From NCBI RefSeq assembly GCF_013386115.1, contig NZ_JACAOR010000009.1, forward strand, positions 1 through 64,000: a stretch of DNA of 64,000 bases. Direction: 5' to 3'. The DNA is from Pseudomonas gingeri. GTDB taxonomy: Bacteria > Pseudomonadota > Gammaproteobacteria > Pseudomonadales > Pseudomonadaceae. The notes beneath the pieces are model-generated. The model was not told the origin of the DNA, made no database searches, and saw only the letters and a list, made by a program, of their open reading frames with translations. Shown piece after piece: positions 45,275 to 53,670 of the stretch (positions within the stretch are counted from its first letter, which is position 1; every line of letters begins with the position of its first letter). The translations under genes were made by a program, and so were the position numbers.

Positions 45275-47800
45275 TCAGAGGCTGCGAGCAACCTGAACCT
45301 TCTCGAAGACTTCGATCTTGTCACCGACCTTGACGTCGTTGTAGCTCTTCACGCCGATACCGCACTCCATGCCGGCACGCACTTCGGAAGCGTCATCCTT
45401 GAAGCGGCGCAGGGATTCCAGCTCGCCTTCGAAGATCACGATGTCTTCACGCAGTACGCGGATCGGACGGTTACGGTGCACGGTACCTTCGATCACCATG
45501 CAGCCGGCGATCGCGCCGAATTTCGGCGAGCGGAACACGTCGCGGACTTCGGCCACGCCCAGGATGTTCTCCCGGACGTCGCTGCCCAGCATACCGGTCA
45601 ACGCTTTCTTGACGTCTTCGATGATGTCGTAGATCACGTTGTAGTAACGCATGTCCAGGCCTTCCTGCTCGACGATCTTCCGTGCGCCAGCATCGGCACG
45701 CACGTTGAAGCCGAACAGTACAGCGTTGGAGGCCAGTGCCAGGTTGGCGTCGGACTCGGTGATACCACCGACACCGCCACCGACGACGCGCACTTGCACT
45801 TCATCGTTACCCAAGCCGTTGAGCGCACCTTGCAGTGCTTCCAACGAACCACGGACGTCGGATTTGAGGACGATGTTGAGCGTCTTCTTCTCTTCCTGGC
45901 CCATGTTCTCGAAGATGTTTTCCAGCTTGCCGGCATGGGCGCGAGCCAGTTTGACTTCGCGGAACTTGCCTTGACGGAACAGAGCCACTTCACGGGCTTT
46001 CTTCTCGTCGGCCACCACGCTCATCTCGTCGCCAGCGTCCGGGGTACCGTCCAGGCCGAGGATCTCGACCGGAATGGAAGGACCGGCTTCCTTGATCGGC
46101 TTGCCGTTCTCGTCGAGCATGGCACGTACACGGCCATAGTTCGAACCGACCAGGACCATGTCGCCCTGGCGCAGGGTACCGTCTTGAACCAGCACGGTGG
46201 CCACCGGGCCACGGCCCTTGTCCAGACGCGATTCAACCACGACGCCACGACCAGGAGCCGAAGGCGTTGCCTTGAGTTCCAGGACTTCGGCTTGCAGCAG
46301 AACGGCTTCGAGCAGTTCGTCGACGCCAGTACCGACTTTCGCCGAAACCGGAACGAACGGCGTATCACCGCCCCACTCTTCCGAGGTCACGCCATGAACC
46401 GACAGTTCGCTACGGATGCGATCGAGGTCGGCACCCGGCTTGTCGATCTTGTTCACCGCGACCACCAGTGGAACACCGGCCGCGACTGCGTGCTGGACGG
46501 CTTCGATGGTCTGCGGCATCACGCCGTCGTCCGCCGCAACCACCAGGATCACGATGTCGGTCGCCTTGGCACCACGGGCACGCATGGCGGTAAACGCCGC
46601 GTGACCCGGGGTGTCGAGGAAGGTGACCATGCCGCGTTCGGTTTCAACGTGGTACGCACCGATGTGCTGGGTGATGCCGCCGGCTTCGCCAGCCGCTACC
46701 TTGGCACGACGGATATAGTCGAGCAGGGAAGTCTTGCCGTGGTCGACGTGGCCCATGACGGTCACGACCGGTGCACGGGAGAACGCCTCGCCTTCGAACT
46801 TCAGCGACTCGGCCAGGGAATCTTCCAGGGCGGTGTCGCTGACCAGGGTCACCTTGTGGCCCAGTTCTTCAGCAACCAGCTGGGCAGTTTCCTGGTCCAG
46901 TACCTGGTTGATGGTGGCCGGGGTACCCAGCTTGAACATGAACTTGATGATTTCAGCAGCCTTGACCGACATCTGCTGGGCGAGATCACCGACAGTGATG
47001 GTCTCGCCGATCTTCACTTCACGCACGATAGGGCCGGTTGGGCTCTGGAAACCGTGGGCGTTGCGTTTCTTCAGCTTGGCCTTGCCGCGACCGCCACGAC
47101 GGAAACCGTCGCTCTCTTCGTCGGTAGTGCGCGGAGCCACGCGTGGCGCCGGAGCCTTTTCCTTGACCGAAGCGCGATGCGGAGCATTCTTGCGCTCGCC
47201 ATCGCCACTGCCGCTACGACGATTGCTATCGTCGGCGCGAGGCTTGTCCGGACGGCGTGGTTCTTCACGCTTGCGGGTATCGGCAACCGGTGCAGGAGCG
47301 GCAACCGGGGCCTCACGCACAGGTTCGGCAGCCACGACCGGAGCGGCAACCGCTTCAACCGAAGGTGCGGCAACCGGAGCAGCAGCAGGCTGGTGACGCG
47401 CTTCTTCTTCGGCGCGACGCTTGGCTTCTTCTTCAGCCTTCTGGCGGGCCGCATTTTCTACGGCACGACGTTCTTCCAGCTCGCGCTTGCGCTCGGCTTC
47501 GATTTCTTCAGGGCTGCGTTGCACGAAGACTTTCTTCTTGCGTACTTCAACGCTGATGCTCTTGCTACCCGCGACACGCAGGGTGCTGGTGGTTTTGCGC
47601 TGCAGAGTGATCTTGCGCGGTTCTTCCACTTTCGCCTTGTGGCTGCTCTTCAAGTGAGTCAGCAAAGACTGCTTCTCACTATCGCTCACACCTTCATCGG
47701 CGGCGGTGTGCGGCAGACCTGCCTCACGCATCTGCTGCAACAGGCGCTCTACCGGTGTTTTGACCTCATCGGCCAGTTGTTTCACCGTGACTTGCGTCAT
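45275..47800 (-). CDS. infB: Translation initiation factor IF-2
   Basis: This 841-residue GTPase brings fMet-tRNA to the 30S subunit. The N-terminal IF2_N domain (TVKQLADEVKTPVERLLQQM) is followed by a long Glu/Arg/Ala-rich charged linker (about 85-240). The G domain has GHVDHGKT at 350-357, DTPGHAAF and NKIDKPGAD. Domains II-IV form the C-terminal half. It is 27 bp after nusA. Its partner tRNA-fMet gene lies upstream in the same cluster. Confidence 0.98.
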   Translation of the reverse strand: MTQVTVKQLADEVKTPVERLLQQMREAGLPHTAADEGVSDSEKQSLLTHLKSSHKAKVEEPRKITLQRKTTSTLRVAGSKSISVEVRKKKVFVQRSPEEIEAERKRELEERRAVENAARQKAEEEAKRRAEEEARHQPAAAPVAAPSVEAVAAPVVAAEPVREAPVAAPAPVADTRKREEPRRPDKPRADDSNRRSGSGDGERKNAPHRASVKEKAPAPRVAPRTTDEESDGFRRGGRGKAKLKKRNAHGFQSPTGPIVREVKIGETITVGDLAQQMSVKAAEIIKFMFKLGTPATINQVLDQETAQLVAEELGHKVTLVSDTALEDSLAESLKFEGEAFSRAPVVTVMGHVDHGKTSLLDYIRRAKVAAGEAGGITQHIGAYHVETERGMVTFLDTPGHAAFTAMRARGAKATDIVILVVAADDGVMPQTIEAVQHAVAAGVPLVVAVNKIDKPGADLDRIRSELSVHGVTSEEWGGDTPFVPVSAKVGTGVDELLEAVLLQAEVLELKATPSAPGRGVVVESRLDKGRGPVATVLVQDGTLRQGDMVLVGSNYGRVRAMLDENGKPIKEAGPSIPVEILGLDGTPDAGDEMSVVADEKKAREVALFRQGKFREVKLARAHAGKLENIFENMGQEEKKTLNIVLKSDVRGSLEALQGALNGLGNDEVQVRVVGGGVGGITESDANLALASNAVLFGFNVRADAGARKIVEQEGLDMRYYNVIYDIIEDVKKALTGMLGSDVRENILGVAEVRDVFRSPKFGAIAGCMVIEGTVHRNRPIRVLREDIVIFEGELESLRRFKDDASEVRAGMECGIGVKSYNDVKVGDKIEVFEKVQVARSL

Positions 47801-47827
47801 GCACTTCTCTCCTCAGGCCGCGCCTAA

Positions 47828-49309
47828 TTACTCGAACCAGTGGGCTCGGGCGGCCATGATCAACTTGCCGGCACGATCGTCGTCGATGCCGTCGATGTCG
47901 AGCAGATCGTCAATAGACTGCTCGGCCAGGTCTTCGCGGGTAATTACGCCGCGCACCGCCAGTTCCATCGCCAAATCCTTGTCCATACCCTCAAGCGAGA
48001 GCAGGTCTTCGGCCGGATGGGCGTCTGCCAGCTTTTCCTCAGTAGCGATGGCTTTAGTCAACAAGCGATCCTTGGCACGAGCGCGAAGCTCGTTGACGAT
48101 GTCTTCGTCAAAGCCGTCGATGTTGAGCATTTCTTCCAACGGTACGTAGGCAATCTCTTCCAGGCTGGTGAAACCTTCATCGACCAGCACCTGTGCCAGC
48201 TCTTCGTCGACTTCCAGCTCGTCGATGAAGTTGCGCAGGATGTCACCGGTTTCTGCCTGTTGCTTAGCCTGGATGTCCGATTCGGTCATCACGTTCAGGG
48301 TCCAGCCAGTCAGCTGGCTGGCCAGACGCACGTTCTGACCGCCGCGACCAATGGCCTGAGCCAGATTGTCTGCGCCGACGGCGATGTCCATGGCATGGGC
48401 ATCCTCGTCAACGATAATTGCCGCGACTTCGGCCGGCGACATGGCGTTGATCACGAACTGCGCCGGGTTGTCGTCCCACAGGACGATATCCACACGCTCG
48501 CCACCCAACTCGCCGGACACGGCCTGGACGCGCGAGCCGCGCATGCCGATGCACGCGCCCTGCGGGTCGATGCGCTTGTCCTTGGAGCGCACGGCGATCT
48601 TGGCACGCGAACCCGGATCACGGGAGGCGGCCATGACTTCGATCAGCCCTTCGGCGATCTCCGGCACTTCGATACGGAACAGCTCGATCAGCATTTCCGG
48701 CGCGGTACGCGACAGGATCAGCTGCGGGCCGCGGTTTTCGGTGCGGATTTCCTTGAGCAGTGCACGAACCCGTACACCGACGCGGAAAGTCTCGCGGGAA
48801 ATGATGTCTTCACGAGCCAGCAGTGCTTCGGCGTTGTTACCCAGGTCAACGATGACGTTGTCGCGGGTGACCTTCTTCACGGTGCCGGAGATGATTTCAC
48901 CCAGGCGCTCGCGATAGGCGTCGACGACCTGAGCACGCTCGGCCTCGCGGACTTTCTGCACGATGACTTGCTTGGCGGTCTGAGCAGCGATGCGACCAAA
49001 CTCGATGGACTCGATCTTTTCTTCAACAACATCGCCGACTTGTGCGCCAGGATGGGTCAACGCGACCTTGCTCGGCCAGGTTTCCACAGCCGGATCGTCA
49101 AGATCGGCTTCCTCGACGACAGTCCAGCGACGGAAAGTCTCATAGGCACCGGTGTGGCGATTGATTTCCACACGCAGGTCAACTTCGTCTTCAAAGCGTT
49201 TTTTGGTAGCCGTGGCCAGGGCCACTTCCAGTGCTTCAAAAATCACGCTTGCCGGTACACCCTTTTCATTGGATACCGACTCAACAACCAGCAATACTTC
49301 TTTGCTCAT
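47828..49309 (-). CDS. nusA: Transcription termination/antitermination factor NusA
   Basis: This 493-residue elongation factor has an N-terminal polymerase-binding domain, an S1 domain (ISGTVKKVTRDNVIVDLG), and KH1/KH2 domains (CIGMRGSRVQAV and AIGRGGQNVRLA). Two acidic C-terminal repeats follow (about 365-420 and 440-490). I start at the ATG at 49309 (MSKEVLLVVE) with GAGG upstream; the frame is open to 49330 without support. It is between rimP and infB. Confidence 0.98.
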   Translation of the reverse strand: MSKEVLLVVESVSNEKGVPASVIFEALEVALATATKKRFEDEVDLRVEINRHTGAYETFRRWTVVEEADLDDPAVETWPSKVALTHPGAQVGDVVEEKIESIEFGRIAAQTAKQVIVQKVREAERAQVVDAYRERLGEIISGTVKKVTRDNVIVDLGNNAEALLAREDIISRETFRVGVRVRALLKEIRTENRGPQLILSRTAPEMLIELFRIEVPEIAEGLIEVMAASRDPGSRAKIAVRSKDKRIDPQGACIGMRGSRVQAVSGELGGERVDIVLWDDNPAQFVINAMSPAEVAAIIVDEDAHAMDIAVGADNLAQAIGRGGQNVRLASQLTGWTLNVMTESDIQAKQQAETGDILRNFIDELEVDEELAQVLVDEGFTSLEEIAYVPLEEMLNIDGFDEDIVNELRARAKDRLLTKAIATEEKLADAHPAEDLLSLEGMDKDLAMELAVRGVITREDLAEQSIDDLLDIDGIDDDRAGKLIMAARAHWFE

Positions 49310-49356
49310 CGTACGCCTCGCCTTTCGCAAGCCATTGGATCCGCGGGATCCGCGTC

Positions 49357-49815
49357 TCAGTCAAAACTGGGAATAATGTTGGCCTTGTCGATCAAATCGA
49401 TCGGCAACAGGAACTCGTGCTCTTCTACCTGCACCACGATGTCCTGCTCTTCCACTCCGCGCAGAAGGCCCTGAAAATTACGTCGACCTTCAAAAGGCGA
49501 GCGCAACCTTATTTTCACTTGTTCGCCGGCATGCGAGGCAAACTGTTCAAGGGTGAACAGCGGGCGTTCCATGCCAGGAGAGGAAACTTCAAGGGTGTAT
49601 TCAGTGGTGATCGGATCTTCGACATCCAGCACGCCACTGATCTGGCGACTGACAATGGCGCAGTCATCCACCAGCACACCGCCTTCTTTATCGATATAAA
49701 CGCGCAACACGGAATGGCGGCCTTGAGCTGAAAACTCGATACCCCAGCATTCATAGCCAAGGGCCACGACCACCGGGGCCAACAAGGCCTGCAACTGTTC
49801 TAGCTTGCTCGACAC
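49357..49815 (-). CDS. rimP: Ribosome maturation factor RimP
   Basis: This 152-residue 30S assembly factor has motifs ALGYECWGIEFSAQGRHSVLRVYID and TLEVSSPGMERPLF, quoted as EVSSPGMERPLF. I choose the GTG at 49815 (VSSKLEQLQALLAPVV) because GAGGGGG lies eight bases upstream and homologues begin there; longer in-frame ATG starts at 49830 and 49860 overlap the upstream terminator side. It heads rimP-nusA-infB. Confidence 0.95.
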   Translation of the reverse strand: MSSKLEQLQALLAPVVVALGYECWGIEFSAQGRHSVLRVYIDKEGGVLVDDCAIVSRQISGVLDVEDPITTEYTLEVSSPGMERPLFTLEQFASHAGEQVKIRLRSPFEGRRNFQGLLRGVEEQDIVVQVEEHEFLLPIDLIDKANIIPSFD

Positions 49816-49850
49816 CTGAACCCCCTCGTGCATGTATGTGCATGCTATTG

Positions 49851-49880
49851 AAATAAACAAAAAATGGGCGAATCGCCCAT
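49851..49880 (-). terminator. Terminator/attenuator upstream of rimP
   Basis: On the minus strand ATGGGCGA-T-TCGCCCAT is followed by TTTTTTGTTTATTT. It lies between tRNA-fMet and rimP, 36 bp before the rimP start, so it can attenuate entry into rimP-nusA-infB. Confidence 0.82.
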
Positions 49881-49926
49881 CCCTGAAACGCCGTCGAACA
49901 GCGGCGTCATAAAGTGTCCAGCTAAC

Positions 49927-49948
49927 AAAAAGCCCCTGAAAAGGGGCT
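49927..49948 (-). terminator. Terminator after tRNA-fMet
   Basis: AGCCCC and GGGGCT form a 6-bp stem with a six-base loop. On the minus strand it is followed by TTTTTGTT, eleven bases after the tRNA 3' end. Confidence 0.82.
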
Positions 49949-49958
49949 CCGCTAAAAC

Positions 49959-50035
<77 letters not shown>

Positions 50036-50102
50036 ACAAAGCTGGGGCGGAAGTATACGACCGATCCCTTACAGGGTCAATGTAACCTTCCACCTACAAG
50101 AA

Positions 50103-50120
50103 AGCCCGCAACAGCGGGCT
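50103..50120 (-). terminator. Terminator after tRNA-Leu
   Basis: AGCCCGC and GCGGGCT form a 7-bp stem with a four-base loop, followed on the minus strand by TTCTTG, eleven bases past the tRNA-Leu end. Confidence 0.75.
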
Positions 50121-50131
50121 CTCCTGATAAT

Positions 50132-50217
50132 TGGTACCGAGAAGGGGACTCGAACCCCTACACCCTATGGGCACAACCACCTCAAGGTTGCGTGTCTACC
50201 AATTCCACCACCTCGGC
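50132..50217 (-). tRNA. tRNA-Leu (GAG)
   Basis: This is an 86-nt class II tRNA with a long variable arm (GTGCCCATAGGGTGT) and encoded CCA. The anticodon stem-loop CAACC-TTGAGGT-GGTTG gives anticodon GAG, reading CUC/CUU. The T-arm is AGGGGTTCGAGTCCCCT. It starts 29 bp after secG and is probably processed from the same transcript. Confidence 0.97.
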
Positions 50218-50246
50218 AATACAACGTTTACAGCATGAAACCCGTT

Positions 50247-50630
50247 TTACTTCTGCTCAGGAGCTGGAGGTACGTCAGTCGCTGGAGTAGCCGACTTTTG
50301 CTCCTGGAGCACCGGTACATCGTCAGATGCCGGTTTTTGCTTTGGCGCTTCCAACACCGCTGGGCTTGGCAAACCTACTTGAGTCAGCTGGTGAGCTTTC
50401 TCTTTAGCAAAGTAACCTAACCCTAAGCTGGTTATGAAAAAAGCTGCGGCAAGTATAGCAGTAAACTTACTAAGAAAGGTAGAGGAACCTTGGCTTCCGA
50501 ACACAGTATTTGAAGCACCTGCCCCGAAAGACGCACCAGCGTCCGCACCTTTACCCTGTTGCAGCAATACCAGAGCAACAACGCCCAGCGCACCCAACAG
50601 ATGAAGAACGACTACGACTGTTTCCAGCAT
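50247..50630 (-). CDS. secG: Protein-export membrane protein SecG
   Basis: This 127-residue SecYEG subunit has two membrane helices (VVVVLHLLGALGVVALVLL and FTAILAAAFFITSLGLGYF), separated by the conserved GASFGAGASNTVFGSQGSSTF loop, quoted as ASNTVFGSQGSSTFL. The Pro/Ala/Glu-rich C-terminal tail is long but usual in pseudomonads. I use the ATG at 50630 (MLETVVVV). It begins four bases after tpiA. Confidence 0.95.
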   Translation of the reverse strand: MLETVVVVLHLLGALGVVALVLLQQGKGADAGASFGAGASNTVFGSQGSSTFLSKFTAILAAAFFITSLGLGYFAKEKAHQLTQVGLPSPAVLEAPKQKPASDDVPVLQEQKSATPATDVPPAPEQK

Positions 50631-50634
50631 TTTT

Positions 50635-51390
50635 TCAGTTTCCCGCGGCGCGACAGATCGCACCGAACTCATCTGCATTCAGGGACGCTCCACCAATGAG
50701 CCCCCCATCGATATCCGGCATGCCGAACAGTTCGACCGCATTGGCCGCCTTCACGCTGCCGCCGTATAGAAGCCGCACACCTTGTGCGACCTCAGAATTC
50801 TCTGCCGCCAACTGCGCGCGAATGGCGGCGTGCACATCCTGCGCTTGTTGCGGCGAAGCTGTCAGCCCGGTGCCAATGGCCCAGACCGGCTCGTAAGCGA
50901 TGACAGCCTTGGAAAAAGCACCGACACCCAGCTCTTCGATGATACTGCCCAACTGACGCGAAACCACTTCCATCGTCTTGCCGGCTTCACGCTGCTCCTG
51001 GGTTTCCCCTACACAGAGCACCGGGATCAAACCACAAGCCTGCGCTGCCGCGAACTTGCGATTCAGGGTGCGATCCGTCTCGCCCATGATCAGGCGACGC
51101 TCGGAGTGCCCCACCAGTACCAGGGAGCAACCCGCATCGACCAACTGGCTCGGTGCAATCTCTCCGGTCAAGGCGCCCTGCATGGATTCCATCGCAGAGT
51201 TCTGCGCGCCGACCGAGATCGACTTGCCTTTCAAGCCATCAATCACTTGATTGATATGCAGGCAAGGCGGGAATACCGCGATATCAACACCGCTCGGCAA
51301 GGCCAGGTTGCGCAGGCCCTTGATCAGCTCAGCGACGCTGGCGCGGGTACCGTGCATCTTCCAGTTACCAGCTACCAATGGACGACGCAT
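50635..51390 (-). CDS. tpiA: Triose-phosphate isomerase
   Basis: This 251-residue TIM barrel interconverts dihydroxyacetone phosphate and glyceraldehyde 3-phosphate. All catalytic residues are present: K11 in GNWKMHG, H95 in VGHSERR and E167 in AYEPVWAIGTG. Phosphate-loop LLYGGSVKAAN is intact. It is followed after four bases by secG. Confidence 0.98.
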   Translation of the reverse strand: MRRPLVAGNWKMHGTRASVAELIKGLRNLALPSGVDIAVFPPCLHINQVIDGLKGKSISVGAQNSAMESMQGALTGEIAPSQLVDAGCSLVLVGHSERRLIMGETDRTLNRKFAAAQACGLIPVLCVGETQEQREAGKTMEVVSRQLGSIIEELGVGAFSKAVIAYEPVWAIGTGLTASPQQAQDVHAAIRAQLAAENSEVAQGVRLLYGGSVKAANAVELFGMPDIDGGLIGGASLNADEFGAICRAAGN

Positions 51391-51456
51391 GCTGTACCTC
51401 GCAGGTCAAAGTGGGCGCAGATGTTACCCAACCAGATCATCACTGGCAAGCCGAAT

Positions 51457-52794
51457 TCAGGCGCAAACTTCAGCAACCAGTTTTGCCAGGACTTCGGCAT
51501 GGCCACGAACCGAAACTTCGTCTTCGCCTTCGACCATCACGCGCACCAGCGGCTCGGTGCCCGACTTGCGCAACAGCACGCGCCCACGGCCCTGCATGGC
51601 CTCGGTCACGCGCTCGCAAGCCGCCACCACCTCGGGATGCCTGACCGGATCGACGCCACCGCCAAAACGGACGTTGAGCAGCACCTGCGGGCATTTGCGC
51701 AGCGCCTGGCGCGCCTGGGCCAGGCTTTCGCCACGACGCCGCACCGCCAGCAAGGCCTGCAGGGCCGCGATGATCGCGTCACCGGTGGTCGTATTGTTCA
51801 GGCAGAGGATGTGTCCGGAGTTTTCACCGCCTATCAGCCAGTTGCGCTCGAGCAGCTCGGCGATCACGTAGCGGTCACCGACATTGGCGCGCACGAACGG
51901 GATATCCAGCTCCTTGAGCGCCAGCTCGAGCCCCAGGTTGCTCATCAGGGTGCCGACCACGCCGCCATTCAATTTATTACGCTCGGCGAGATCCCGGGCA
52001 ATGATGAACACCAGTTCGTCACCATCGACCACGGCACCGGTGTGATCGACCATCAGCACCCGGTCGCCATCGCCATCGAAGGCAATGCCCAGGTCCGCCT
52101 TCTCGGCCAGCACCGCAGCCTGTAGCGGCTTGATATGGGTCGAACCGCAGTTGTCATTGATGTTCAGCCCGTTGGGCTGCGCGGACAGGGCGACGACCTC
52201 GGCCCCCAGCTCGCGAAACACGCTCGGAGCGACCTTGTAGGTGGCGCCGTGGGCACAGTCGAGCACGATCTTCAGGCCCGCCAGGTTGGTCCCGGTCGGC
52301 ACACTGCTCTTGCAGAATTCGATATAACGACCGGCCGCGTCATTGATCCGCGAAACCTTGCCGAGCTTTTCCGAATCGACCACGGTCATCGGCGCATCGA
52401 GCAATTCCTCGATCATCAGCTCGACCTCATCCGGCAACTTGGTGCCTTCACCGGAGAAGAACTTGATGCCGTTGTCGTCATGGGGGTTGTGCGAAGCACT
52501 GATGACAATCCCCGCCTCGGCGTGGAAAGTCCGTGTCAGGTAGGCGATGGCCGGCGTCGGCATCGGCCCCAGCAGCATCACATCGGCGCCCGCGGCCGAC
52601 AGGCCGGCTTCCAGGGCGGACTCGAACATGTAGCCGGAGATACGCGTGTCCTTGCCGACCAGTACGCGGCAGGTGCCCAGCTTGCGGAACGCCATGCCGG
52701 CAGCCCAGCCCAGCTTGAGCATGAAATCAGGGGTGATCGGGTATTGCCCGACGCGACCGCGAATACCGTCGGTGCCGAAATATTTCTTTTTCAT
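51457..52794 (-). CDS. glmM: Phosphoglucosamine mutase
   Basis: This 445-residue enzyme converts glucosamine 6-phosphate to the 1-phosphate for UDP-GlcNAc and peptidoglycan. The phosphorylated serine is S101 in VISASHNPHDDNG, the metal loop is FDGDGDRVLMV, and the sugar loop is GGENSGHI. I start at the ATG at 52794 (MKKKYFGTDGIRG) with GGAG upstream. It follows folP by 16 bp, the common glmM-folP-ftsH order. Confidence 0.97.
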   Translation of the reverse strand: MKKKYFGTDGIRGRVGQYPITPDFMLKLGWAAGMAFRKLGTCRVLVGKDTRISGYMFESALEAGLSAAGADVMLLGPMPTPAIAYLTRTFHAEAGIVISASHNPHDDNGIKFFSGEGTKLPDEVELMIEELLDAPMTVVDSEKLGKVSRINDAAGRYIEFCKSSVPTGTNLAGLKIVLDCAHGATYKVAPSVFRELGAEVVALSAQPNGLNINDNCGSTHIKPLQAAVLAEKADLGIAFDGDGDRVLMVDHTGAVVDGDELVFIIARDLAERNKLNGGVVGTLMSNLGLELALKELDIPFVRANVGDRYVIAELLERNWLIGGENSGHILCLNNTTTGDAIIAALQALLAVRRRGESLAQARQALRKCPQVLLNVRFGGGVDPVRHPEVVAACERVTEAMQGRGRVLLRKSGTEPLVRVMVEGEDEVSVRGHAEVLAKLVAEVCA

Positions 52795-52810
52795 AAGTGC
52801 TCCATCATTC

Positions 52811-53662
52811 TTATTCAGCAGCTTCAACGGCAGCGATCATGCTGACGACGTCGACCGTCTCGGCCACATCGTGCACTCGCAGAATCCGTGCTCCCTTGCT
52901 CATCGCCAGCGCCGCCAGCGCCAGGCCGCCGTACAGGCGCTCGCCTACCGGACGCCCGAGGGCCTGGCCTATCATGCTCTTTCGCGAGACGCCAACCAAC
53001 AGTGGCCGCCCCAGTACGTGCAGGGCCTCCATATGCTTGAACAGGCTCAGGTTGTGCTGCAGATTCTTGGCAAAGCCGAATCCCGGGTCAAGGATGACCC
53101 GCTCGGCCGGAATCCCCGCCGCCTCGCACTGACGCATGCGCTCGGCCAGGAAGGCCCTCACCTCTTCGGTGACGTTGTCGTAGTGCGGATTGTCCTGCAT
53201 GTCGCCCGGCTCGCCGAGCATATGCATCAGGCACACCGGCAACCCGGTTGCCGCCGCCGCATCCAGCGCGCCATCGCGCCGCAGGGCACGTACATCGTTG
53301 ATCAGCCCCGCACCGAGACGCGCCGTTTCGCGCATCACCGAGGGCGTCGAGGTATCGACCGAAATGACCACATCCAGCTCACGATGGATGCGCTCGACAA
53401 TCGGCGCCACCCGCTCCAGCTCTTCCAGGGGCGATACCGCACGCGCCCCGGGCCGGGTCGACTCGCCACCGACATCGATCAGCGTCGCGCCGGCCTGCAC
53501 CATGCCCTCGGCATGTCGCAATGCCGCATCCAGCTGGCTGAAGCGCCCGCCATCGGAAAAGGAATCGGGAGTGACGTTGAGAATGCCCATGACATGCGTC
53601 CGGGCCAAATCAAGAACCCGGTTGCCGCAAGGCAACCGGGTCGAGGACTGAGCAGAAGTCAT
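52811..53662 (-). CDS. folP: Dihydropteroate synthase
   Basis: This 283-residue TIM-barrel enzyme joins hydroxymethyl-dihydropterin pyrophosphate (made by FolK, encoded at 28997) with p-aminobenzoate. It is the sulfonamide target. Motifs: MGILNVTPDSFSDGG, LIDVGGESTRPGA, the ILDPGFGFAKN loop and RVHDVAE at the C-terminus. It lies eight bases after ftsH. Confidence 0.97.
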   Translation of the reverse strand: MTSAQSSTRLPCGNRVLDLARTHVMGILNVTPDSFSDGGRFSQLDAALRHAEGMVQAGATLIDVGGESTRPGARAVSPLEELERVAPIVERIHRELDVVISVDTSTPSVMRETARLGAGLINDVRALRRDGALDAAAATGLPVCLMHMLGEPGDMQDNPHYDNVTEEVRAFLAERMRQCEAAGIPAERVILDPGFGFAKNLQHNLSLFKHMEALHVLGRPLLVGVSRKSMIGQALGRPVGERLYGGLALAALAMSKGARILRVHDVAETVDVVSMIAAVEAAE

Positions 53663-53670
53663 TTCAAACC